Positions 44,769 to 52,085 of a DNA stretch of 64,000 nucleotides are shown piece by piece (the stretch's first letter is position 1; each line of letters opens with the position of its first letter). Source of the stretch: Bacteroidota bacterium (GTDB lineage: Bacteria > Bacteroidota > Bacteroidia > 2-12-FULL-35-15). Where the stretch lies: NCBI GenBank assembly GCA_025963775.1, contig JAOQAD010000037.1, positions 127,638-191,637 of the forward strand. Direction: 5' to 3'. The translations under genes and the position numbers were made by a program. The notes under the pieces are model-generated. The model was given only the letters and a program-made list of their open reading frames with translations, was not told the DNA's origin and did not search any database.

Positions 44769-45293
44769 CTATTCCATTCTTTTAAAAACAAGGTAGCCCG
44801 AAGTTCCATCAGCGGTATTCTTATCTTCCAGGAATCTCCACATTCTTGACTGGTCCCTGGTTTGCCATGTATTATTTAACATGTTGAAGGGGTATTGTGT
44901 ACCGAAATCAAGAGTGATGTCATCTTTCAGATTCACAGTTCCTCTCGACCATTTCCCGGTTACACGTTCACCATTTTTAAGGGCAAATACCTGTCCGTCG
45001 CGGTTGAACACAAAACGCCAATCGGTAAATCGTTGTGTTTGTCCGCCGCCTTTAGCTTCCATAGTTTGTGGCTGGTGCAGGTAAAATGCGCTCACTACCC
45101 AGAAACCATCGCTAAGGTTTGACATGCCTTTATTTTCATTATGCACTCCCGGTACAGTTACATCTGCTGCCTTTGAGCTGTTGTGTTCCAGTATTGATCC
45201 CGGCAATGGTGATAGATCTTCTTTTTTACAGCCAAAGAAAGCTGTTGCAAGGGTAAATAAAATTATCCCTAAGCTTTTTGCGTTCGTTTTCAT
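44769..45293 (-). CDS. lipoprotein, second of three tandem paralogues
   Basis: The 174-residue protein starts MKTNAKSLGIILFTLATAFFGC (lipobox TAFFGC). Features shared with paralogue 3 are WRFVFNRDGQVFALKNGE, VTGKW, ITLDFGTQYPFNMLNNTW and a final GTSGYLVF. The leader AAAGGAGAACCATAATG provides a clear Shine-Dalgarno. Own promoter and terminator indicate each paralogue is a separate transcription unit. Confidence 0.82.
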   Translation of the reverse strand: MKTNAKSLGIILFTLATAFFGCKKEDLSPLPGSILEHNSSKAADVTVPGVHNENKGMSNLSDGFWVVSAFYLHQPQTMEAKGGGQTQRFTDWRFVFNRDGQVFALKNGERVTGKWSRGTVNLKDDITLDFGTQYPFNMLNNTWQTRDQSRMWRFLEDKNTADGTSGYLVFKRME

Positions 45294-45330
45294 TATGGTT
45301 CTCCTTTCTAAATTGGTTAAAATACTTCTT

Positions 45331-45374
45331 CAAAGTTACTATGCTTATTTTCCTTACCGGCCGGATAATCGTTG
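45331..45374 (-). promoter_or_regulatory. lipoprotein-2 promoter with conserved upstream box
   Basis: CAACGATT (45374-45367), then 28 bp, then TAACTTTG (45338-45331) on the minus strand. Confidence 0.6.
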
Positions 45375-45445
45375 ACAGATCATTTAATGATGCTGACCAT
45401 CATGCAATGAGGCCCGGAAAGCAAAAGCCTCCTTACACTTCTTCT

Positions 45446-45907
45446 CTACAATTTTCCAAAAAGCAATTCGCCGGTAGTTCCGTCAGAATCATCATTATCC
45501 TGGAGCAGCTTATACTGTGGAGTCTTTTTGGCAACTTCCCAATAATTGTTCAATTCGTAAAATGGCTCCAGCCCTCCGAAATCAAACACCATCATTTCTT
45601 TCCTGTTTTGTATTTTTATTCCCCAGTGCCCCTTCACCTTTTCTTCTTTCCTGCTTGCCAGCACTGTTCCGTCGTCGTTAAACCGGAAAGACCATCCTTC
45701 GAACTTAACTGTTTCATCACTGTTAAATTTCTCTTTGATATGAAATGATGAGATCTTCCAGGAACCGGGATCTTTGTTATCAAGCGTACTGCTTGCTGCT
45801 ACGGGTGTGGGACGTGCCATTGGCCGGAGCTCTTCTTTTCTGCAGCCGAATAACAGCATTACTGATGCAACTAATGCAATTCCTATATTTTTTGAATTCG
45901 TTTTCAT
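45446..45907 (-). CDS. lipoprotein, third of three tandem paralogues
   Basis: The 153-residue protein starts MKTNSKNIGIALVASVMLLFGC (lipobox MLLFGC, though Met at -4 is less usual). It shares WSFRFNDDGTVLASRKEEKV, KGHW, MMVFDFGGLEPFYELNNYW and GTTGELLF with paralogue 2, which makes these two closest relatives. The leader AAAGGAGAAACAAATG is identical to that of paralogue 1. Confidence 0.82.
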   Translation of the reverse strand: MKTNSKNIGIALVASVMLLFGCRKEELRPMARPTPVAASSTLDNKDPGSWKISSFHIKEKFNSDETVKFEGWSFRFNDDGTVLASRKEEKVKGHWGIKIQNRKEMMVFDFGGLEPFYELNNYWEVAKKTPQYKLLQDNDDSDGTTGELLFGKL

Positions 45908-45938
45908 TTGTTTCTCCTTTCTAAATTAGTATTTGATT

Positions 45939-45982
45939 TAAAATTAGCATGGCTTATTGCCTTTTACATTGAAAAATCGCTG
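45939..45982 (-). promoter_or_regulatory. lipoprotein-3 promoter with conserved upstream box
   Basis: CAGCGATT (45982-45975), then 28 bp, then TAATTTTA (45946-45939, one mismatch to TAnnTTTG) on the minus strand. Confidence 0.5.
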
Positions 45983-46026
45983 AGCAGTATCTTTCATTTG
46001 CCCAGCGTAAAAAAACCGGGCATAAA

Positions 46027-46053
46027 AAAACCTCTCCGTAAGCGAAGAGGTTT
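46027..46053 (-). terminator. hairpin terminator after DUF2167 gene
   Basis: AAACCTCT and AGAGGTTT form a stem around CCGTAAGCGA-type loop sequence, 20 bp after the stop of the gene 46073-47023. Confidence 0.75.
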
Positions 46054-46072
46054 CAATATGTTTACAGATATT

Positions 46073-47023
46073 TTAATCTAATTTCGGATGATTGTCATGC
46101 GAATTATCTTTTCGCCCGGCAAACTTTTTCCGGAGGAATGCGATCAGCCCTACAACGCCGATGGCAATGAATTTCCATGCTTTCAGTAAGAAGATCCCAA
46201 GCTTGGCAAGCAGGCCTGTTTTTAATAAAATGCCTCCTGCGATCAATCCGCCGATGCCGTACTCTGCCACCTTATCGACACCGGAATCGAAATCGGCGTA
46301 TGTGTTCCCGCTTGTGAAATCGGTACTGGCGAGGATCTTGTTGATGTTGGCTTCCACCACTTTCATGTTATCCATCCCGGAAACAATATTCATCACAAGC
46401 ACACCTTTTCGCCCGAGCATGCGGATGTTATAATTCAGCGTATTCAGCGAATCGGTGCCGAATTTTATTTCTTTCGCCCAGTGCAGCTTGTGAGATGCCT
46501 TATCGTAGAACGGCGTTTTTGCCCAGCCAATCAGCTCCATAGCCGGATAGCCCGCAGCAACACGGCTTGAGTTGTCTGCAGAGATCTCTTTCTGCATATC
46601 TCCAAGCAATTCGGCGTAGTCGGTATCTTCCGCATCATCGTCATCCACGTGTCCATCTTCCTCGTAGCTGTATATGATCGCCCATGATTCTGACGCAAGC
46701 AGGTCAACGCCCTTCGGCACAAGCATCCCAAGAATATCATGATCTTCCGGGTTGTTCCAGAGGTCGGTGAGCACAAACTGTGCATCCTTGCTGTCGAGGT
46801 ACGCAAAGCCGTCGGGAACCGTGACTGTTGCAAGATCGCCCTGGATCATGATCTTCCCTGTTTTATAATCAAGCGCTTTCATCGCACTGTCGAGCTTTTC
46901 CATTGCAAGGCCGTAGGAGTAGGAAGTGGAATCCATTTCCCCGGCTGAGGTTGTATCCGTTACAGTCGCGGAAGCGCATACTGACATGCACAATGCCAAC
47001 GCGGCAAAAAATAATTTTTTCAT
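46073..47023 (-). CDS. DUF2167 membrane-anchored protein
   Basis: The 316-residue protein has a signal peptide (to about residue 19), a periplasmic DUF2167 domain with IMIQGDLATVTVPDGFAYLD, WAIIYSYEEDGHVDDDDAED and ELIGWAKTPFYDKASHKLHW, and one or two C-terminal transmembrane helices (about 255-300) ending in basic FLRKKFAGRK. Function of DUF2167 is unknown. The promoter region contains TATCTTTA, one mismatch from TAnnTTTG. Confidence 0.88.
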   Translation of the reverse strand: MKKLFFAALALCMSVCASATVTDTTSAGEMDSTSYSYGLAMEKLDSAMKALDYKTGKIMIQGDLATVTVPDGFAYLDSKDAQFVLTDLWNNPEDHDILGMLVPKGVDLLASESWAIIYSYEEDGHVDDDDAEDTDYAELLGDMQKEISADNSSRVAAGYPAMELIGWAKTPFYDKASHKLHWAKEIKFGTDSLNTLNYNIRMLGRKGVLVMNIVSGMDNMKVVEANINKILASTDFTSGNTYADFDSGVDKVAEYGIGGLIAGGILLKTGLLAKLGIFLLKAWKFIAIGVVGLIAFLRKKFAGRKDNSHDNHPKLD

Positions 47024-47121
47024 GAAGGAGTTTATAATGTTCTGCTGTAAAGATAAGGTTATTTGTGAAAGTGTTGCCTTGCCTTCACACGTTCCCGACT
47101 ACACTCGAACTGACAGAATCG

Positions 47122-47260
47122 AAGTAGGGTTTTGTGCGTTGTCATGCTGAGCCTGTCGAAGCATCTGCGTCGGCCTGCGCACACTCTTCGACAAGCTCAG
47201 AGTGACCACCGCGCTTCGACATTTTAACCCTCCGGCTAACAACGCACAAAACCTTACTTC
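47122..47260. repeat. nested double inverted repeat, about 140 bp
   Basis: Outer arms GAAGTAGGGTTTTGTGCGTT (47122-47141) and AACGCACAAAACCTTACTTC (47241-47260) match at 19 of 20 positions. Inner arms GTCATGCTGAGCCTGTCGAA(G) (47142-47162) and CTTCGACAAGCTCAGAGTGA(C) (47187-47207) match at most positions. It fills the gap between the arylsulfotransferase-like and DUF2167 genes. Confidence 0.7.
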
Positions 47261-47293
47261 GCTCGAACTGACAACACACATCAATCGCCGTAA

Positions 47294-48931
47294 TTATTTT
47301 ATGATCCGGAAAACCGCCATTTGCGGAAGCTCCAGCTTCAGCAGATAAATTCCCGGCGCGAGGAAAGATGAATTGATCCGCAGGGAAGAAGAATTAACGA
47401 TACCGTTCATAACTGTTCTTCCCGCAATGTCCGTGATGATGTAGTGTGCAGAAAAAAATTGCCCTGCCCTTATCCCGATAGTGATCTCATCGCTGAAAGG
47501 GTTTGGAAATACAAGCATTTGCGGGCTTTCATTATTTTCAAGGTTCAAAGGAACATCACAGGTGTAAGCAATCGGATCGAGCTCCACAGGTGCGCCGGGA
47601 ATAAGTGCATGCCCCGAAAATCCCACATAGCTTTGCTCGTAGAAGGGCGCGCGAAATACGTTGTTATTATAGATCGTGGAGCCTTGTGTGGCCGGGCCTG
47701 CGAGGTTTACCGGGTTTTTGTACCGCCATACAACTGTTCCTGTTGCATCTGTTTCAAAAAACAAACCACCGTTGCCGTTGCAGATCATTGTATTTCCATT
47801 CGGTAAACGCTGTGCACCGGAAATGTTGTTTGAATAAAACCCGGCTGTCCCGGAATAGCTCCAGTAAGCACTGTCAGGCTGAAAGGGAAGGACAGGATCA
47901 ATGATGTAATTTCCTAATGCATCCATAGGCGGATGAATGATGTCAACAGATGAATAATCAGAAACAGGACGGTCTTTTCCGTTATTAAAGACCATGATAT
48001 CGCCTGCACCGCTTAATCCGGGCTTGATCCATGTGGCATTGTGCTGCCCGAAATATTTCCGCTCAGCCGGTGTTCCCCTGTGACAGGCCTTCGGATTTCC
48101 CCAGCGGTACAGCAGGTCGCCGCCTTTTCCTGAATTACCGCCGGCATGTGAAGCAGCTTGTGCTGTGCTGGTGCTGTGATCGATGATCCAGATCTCGCTG
48201 AAGGAATGTGAGCTGATCAGTACCTGGTCCAGCGCAGGATTGTAATCGATGGAATTCAAATGGATCCAGTCGGCAACGGTTGTCGGATCTTCATTTATGT
48301 TCAAACGCTCCGGGTGCGCGGAAATGATGCCGTAATTGGGCAATGTGCTGTCTGCATCCTGGACAAGATGGTCCCATGCACTCCATTCCCAGACAATGTT
48401 CGCAGAATCGCTTCCCACAGGCTGAAGCTCGATAAGCTTTTCATTCCACATCCCGTCATCGGCTAATCCGCCAGATCGCCCTGCAGCCATTGCTTCTGCA
48501 AGAGTTTTCTTTTCCCATACCAGCGCAAGGATATTTCCGTTTGGCAGCGCATGCAAATCATGATGCAGGCAGCGCATGGAATCAGAAATGAGGTACGACC
48601 ATACCACGATGCCGTTCCAATCGATCTTCTCGATGATACCTCCGCTTCCGCCTCCGCCGCTAAACACAGGATTCAGCGTATAACCGGCACGCAGCAGTAT
48701 TCCGTCTTCCAGCAGGTCGGCCGACATTCCCGGGCGGTAATCGCTCATCCAGGAATGCAGCTCGTAACCGCATTTATCGATGAGATAGGTCTTTTTATTG
48801 GCGATGGGCGCAAACAAAACAGTGCCGGGCTGACTCGCAGGATCCTGCTGCAGCAAGCCGATGGTGGCAGTTTGAGCCGCTGCATGTAATGCAAAGAACA
48901 GTATAAGTAAAAAGAAGAATGCCTTTCTCAT
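47294..48931 (-). CDS. arylsulfotransferase-like (ASST) propeller protein with T9SS domain
   Basis: The 545-residue protein has a signal peptide (MRKAFFFLLILFFALHAAAQ) and an ASST-type beta-propeller with LLRAGYTLNPVFSGGGGSGG, IEKIDWNGIVVWSY, CLHHDLHALPNGNILALVWE and RLPNGNTMICNGNGGLFFE. Bacterial ASSTs move sulfate between phenols using a catalytic His; HHD and QHNATW are candidate positions, but activity is uncertain. The C-terminus, MLVFPNPFSDE to AVFRIIK, is a T9SS sorting domain, unlike the periplasmic enterobacterial enzyme. Confidence 0.87.
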   Translation of the reverse strand: MRKAFFFLLILFFALHAAAQTATIGLLQQDPASQPGTVLFAPIANKKTYLIDKCGYELHSWMSDYRPGMSADLLEDGILLRAGYTLNPVFSGGGGSGGIIEKIDWNGIVVWSYLISDSMRCLHHDLHALPNGNILALVWEKKTLAEAMAAGRSGGLADDGMWNEKLIELQPVGSDSANIVWEWSAWDHLVQDADSTLPNYGIISAHPERLNINEDPTTVADWIHLNSIDYNPALDQVLISSHSFSEIWIIDHSTSTAQAASHAGGNSGKGGDLLYRWGNPKACHRGTPAERKYFGQHNATWIKPGLSGAGDIMVFNNGKDRPVSDYSSVDIIHPPMDALGNYIIDPVLPFQPDSAYWSYSGTAGFYSNNISGAQRLPNGNTMICNGNGGLFFETDATGTVVWRYKNPVNLAGPATQGSTIYNNNVFRAPFYEQSYVGFSGHALIPGAPVELDPIAYTCDVPLNLENNESPQMLVFPNPFSDEITIGIRAGQFFSAHYIITDIAGRTVMNGIVNSSSLRINSSFLAPGIYLLKLELPQMAVFRIIK

Positions 48932-48967
48932 GGATCTAAATTAAACATTTCGCGCGAGCAAAAACAA

Positions 48968-48995
48968 AAAGAGCCCTCCGTTAAGAGGGCTCTTT
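48968..48995 (-). terminator. hairpin terminator after the SprB-repeat adhesin gene
   Basis: AAAGAGCCCTC and GAGGGCTCTTT form an 11-bp stem with loop CGTTAA, 20 bp after the stop at 49015. Confidence 0.88.
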
Positions 48996-49014
48996 GCATT
49001 TAACTATTCAAAAA

Positions 49015-51429
49015 TTATTTGATGATCGTGAAGTTTTTGTTCACTACATAATTCGAATTCGCAAAGCGGATGGTGTATTTTCCTGCTGAAAGCGAAGACA
49101 GGTTCAGCTCTTTGTTTCCGAAGGAGTTGAATGCCTTTGAGTAAACTGTTTCACCAAGGTAGTTGCTTACAGTGATCATGGTCTCATTCCCGAATTGCTC
49201 AGGAATGTGAACGGTGAACACATCAACACCCGGGTTCGGGTAGATCGCAGTGTTTGCAGCAACAGCTTTTGAGTCGATACCTGTAGCGAAATCAACAAGT
49301 ACGGTATCGCTGGTCATACAACCTACAGCATCTGTAACAGTAACAGTGTACGTTCCCGGGGTTAAGCCGGTAGCAGTAGCTGCTGTTCCGCCTGTTGGCG
49401 ACCATGCATAGGTAACGCTTCCCGTTGAACCGGTAACATTCACCATTGCAGATCCATCTGTGCAGGTAGCGCAGCTTGCGTCGGAAGAAGTTGCAGTTGC
49501 AAGCAATGCAGAACAATCAGGAGTTCCGATAGTTGCCGTTGCTGTGCTTGAGCATCCAACTCCGTCAGTGATCGTAACTGTATAAGTTCCCGGTGCAAGG
49601 CCTGTTGCAGTTGCAGCAGTTCCTCCTGTCGGAGCCCATGAATAAGTTGCAGAACCTGTTCCGCCTGTTGCGTTTGCTGTTGCAGTTCCATCGGTGCAGG
49701 TTACACAGGTAGTGTTGGTAGATGTAGCAGATGCCATGAAGCCGGAGCAGTCAGGATTTGCAACTGTTGCCGTTGCGGTGACTGCGCAACCATATGCATC
49801 AGTGATCGTAACTGTATAGGTTCCCGCTGTTAAGCCGCTTGCAGTTGCAGCAGTGCTTCCACCAGGCATCCACAGGTAGGTATAAGAGCCTGTTCCGCCT
49901 GCAGCAGTAACGCTTGCAGTACCATTAGCACATCCTACGCAGGTAGCATTTGTAACGCTTGCTGAAGCTGAAAGCGAAGAACAGTCAGGGTTCAGGTTAA
50001 GGCGCAATACATACGACTTCGCGAAAGAACCACCGAAATCCTCGTTATTTGCCCATCCCGGGATCGGGCTTGTAGGCCAGTCAACCCATGTAGTTCCGGC
50101 TTTAAAGATAGCGCTTGCCTGTCCGAGCGACAATGTACTGTCGAACTCAACCGCAGTAACAGCGTACGTTCCGGGTGCCAGCATGTAATCGCCGCCGTGG
50201 ATCGGAAGTGTGTATACTCTTGCTGAATCGTCAGGATAATTGATGGTATCCGTTGATGCAACGATCACATTCGGAGAACCGGCAGCCATGTTCCAGAGAA
50301 CTGCAGCAGTAGGCCTTCCTGTGTATCCGCGTGTTACATAATAAGTAATGGTAGAAAGGCTTGCCGGTGCATTGATGGTGAACGACTGGCCAAGGAAACC
50401 TCCGTTGCCTGCACCTATTCCAAGTGCGCCAACAACGTTGCCATTGTCGCGTGCGTAAACCGAATCATCAACAATGATGGAATTGTACAATGTATCATCG
50501 GCAGTATAATTATCTGCCGTGCTATGTGTAACAATGAATTCGAAATAATAAGCATCCGGAGTTGCCGGGATCGCATAAGAGCCTGCGCTTACGGAAGCAG
50601 ATGCTCCCGGTGCCAGTGAAGGGATCACAGCTCCCGTGTTTGTGTAGATCTGTGCAAAGGCGCCGTTGTAAACGTTCAGCTTCAATGCCACATTTAACAA
50701 TGGATTGGTACCGTTATTCATCACAGTTGCCGCTGTAGGCATGCTGTACACCTGTGTTTTAGGGATGATGGTGTAATCAGGGACAGTGTCCAGCGACACA
50801 AGCTTTGCATCCTGCGGGCGCAGCACTTCCAGCTTCACGTCATCGATCAGCAAAAGATACTTATCGTTGGAGTTGTTACGGAAAGAAACGTAAACCGTTT
50901 GGCCTGCATAAGCTGCTAAATTGACAGAATGCGCAGTCCATGCACTGTTTTCCGCAGTCGTTGAAAATAAAACGGTGGATGCAGTAATCAGGTTACCGAT
51001 CACACCTGTTCCACCGGTTGGCGCAACGGTCATGATCCTTACTTCGTAACCATCACGGTAAGCAGGATCGTAGGCAATTGCATTCCAGGTCAACACTGTG
51101 TTTGCAGGCAAAGGCCCGATAGCAGGAGTAACCATCCAGTCGTTGGCAGCGCCTGCCGGGGAATACCAGGAAGTGCTGAAAGCTGCAGAATCGGTAACAC
51201 TGCCTGCAAAATCCTCTCTTCTTTCCCATGCGGCGTTCACATAAGAAACGGCAGCAGCCGGTGTCCTGTTATCCACATTGGCAAGGGTCCAGCCTGTAGG
51301 AAAGTTGTACGTTCCGGCTCCGCCTGCCGTAGGGCCGGCAACGCCGTCGAAATCCTCATAGAACACAACCTGGGATTGTGCATTGTACATTGCCGCAAGG
51401 GCAAATACTGATAGTAATAGTTTCTTCAT
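49015..51429 (-). CDS. choice-of-anchor J adhesin with three SprB repeats and T9SS domain
   Basis: The 804-residue protein has a signal peptide (to about residue 19), an N-terminal cleaved-adhesin/choice-of-anchor J domain (VVFYEDFDG, WYSPAGAANDWMVTPAIG), a CARDB-like central part, and three SprB repeats of about 70 residues each with CVGCANGTASVTAAGGTGSY and GLTAGTYTVTITDAYGC type sequence. The C-terminus, AIYPNPGVDVFT to NKNFTIIK, is a T9SS type A domain. SprB repeats are named for the gliding adhesin, so surface attachment is likely. Confidence 0.92.
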   Translation of the reverse strand: MKKLLLSVFALAAMYNAQSQVVFYEDFDGVAGPTAGGAGTYNFPTGWTLANVDNRTPAAAVSYVNAAWERREDFAGSVTDSAAFSTSWYSPAGAANDWMVTPAIGPLPANTVLTWNAIAYDPAYRDGYEVRIMTVAPTGGTGVIGNLITASTVLFSTTAENSAWTAHSVNLAAYAGQTVYVSFRNNSNDKYLLLIDDVKLEVLRPQDAKLVSLDTVPDYTIIPKTQVYSMPTAATVMNNGTNPLLNVALKLNVYNGAFAQIYTNTGAVIPSLAPGASASVSAGSYAIPATPDAYYFEFIVTHSTADNYTADDTLYNSIIVDDSVYARDNGNVVGALGIGAGNGGFLGQSFTINAPASLSTITYYVTRGYTGRPTAAVLWNMAAGSPNVIVASTDTINYPDDSARVYTLPIHGGDYMLAPGTYAVTAVEFDSTLSLGQASAIFKAGTTWVDWPTSPIPGWANNEDFGGSFAKSYVLRLNLNPDCSSLSASASVTNATCVGCANGTASVTAAGGTGSYTYLWMPGGSTAATASGLTAGTYTVTITDAYGCAVTATATVANPDCSGFMASATSTNTTCVTCTDGTATANATGGTGSATYSWAPTGGTAATATGLAPGTYTVTITDGVGCSSTATATIGTPDCSALLATATSSDASCATCTDGSAMVNVTGSTGSVTYAWSPTGGTAATATGLTPGTYTVTVTDAVGCMTSDTVLVDFATGIDSKAVAANTAIYPNPGVDVFTVHIPEQFGNETMITVSNYLGETVYSKAFNSFGNKELNLSSLSAGKYTIRFANSNYVVNKNFTIIK

Positions 51430-51493
51430 TTTTTTCGTGTTTGTTGTTTTATTGTATAGTTGTTATTTTTCCGTTTGGAGCAATAAAAATAAG

Positions 51494-52015
51494 CTATTTT
51501 TTCCGGCTAAAAAAAATTTTTGCCTTCTGATATGCCAATTGTGTTACAGGCAGCAGGTACGATTCGTAATCCACTTTAGGAACAGCCAGCTGCGCAGGGT
51601 TCAGCTTCTGGTTATTGATCAGCGTATCCATCTCAAATACATATAATTCCTTTGTTTTTGTGTGCTGCAGTGTGAGCTTTTCGTGCAGGCGGAGCGGCGG
51701 CGGGTTGTTATCCGATTTTCCCTGGCAGGTCTCGTAAAGCACCAGCTCGATCTTCGTAGTGGTAAAGGTGCTCTTTGCTTCTTTTGTGGTGGTCTTCAGC
51801 TTCAGTCGCTTCATAGCTGCGGAAGAATGGCTGCGAAGTGCAGATTTGAGGCCGGCTTCATCCTTCAGGGGCAGAACGGCAGAGTTGCGGCAGGCGGAAT
51901 TGACCGTCACTTCCACTTCGGGACTTGCCTCGAGCATGATCATTTTTGTACCGGCAGCCTTGCAGCCGCTGAGCAGCAGCACCAGCATCATTCCTTTCAG
52001 TAGGTATCCTTTCAT
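51494..52015 (-). CDS. lipoprotein of unknown function
   Basis: The 173-residue protein begins MKGYLLKGMMLVLLLSGCKAAG, a clear lipobox (LLSGC). The mature part is Lys/Thr-rich (LKTTTKEAKSTFTTTKIELV) and ends in basic FFSRKK. I do not recognise the family. It follows hppA at 70 bp across a strong terminator, so it is probably a separate unit. Confidence 0.75.
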   Translation of the reverse strand: MKGYLLKGMMLVLLLSGCKAAGTKMIMLEASPEVEVTVNSACRNSAVLPLKDEAGLKSALRSHSSAAMKRLKLKTTTKEAKSTFTTTKIELVLYETCQGKSDNNPPPLRLHEKLTLQHTKTKELYVFEMDTLINNQKLNPAQLAVPKVDYESYLLPVTQLAYQKAKIFFSRKK

Positions 52016-52036
52016 TTCTTATTCATAGGTAAAAAC

Positions 52037-52068
52037 AGCAACGCCACACGGTATGGTGTGGCGTTGCT
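52037..52068 (-). terminator. hairpin terminator after hppA
   Basis: AGCAACGCCACAC and GTGTGGCGTTGCT form a 13-bp stem with a 6-base loop, 18 bp after the hppA stop. Confidence 0.88.
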
Positions 52069-52085
52069 TTGTATTTCAATGATAT

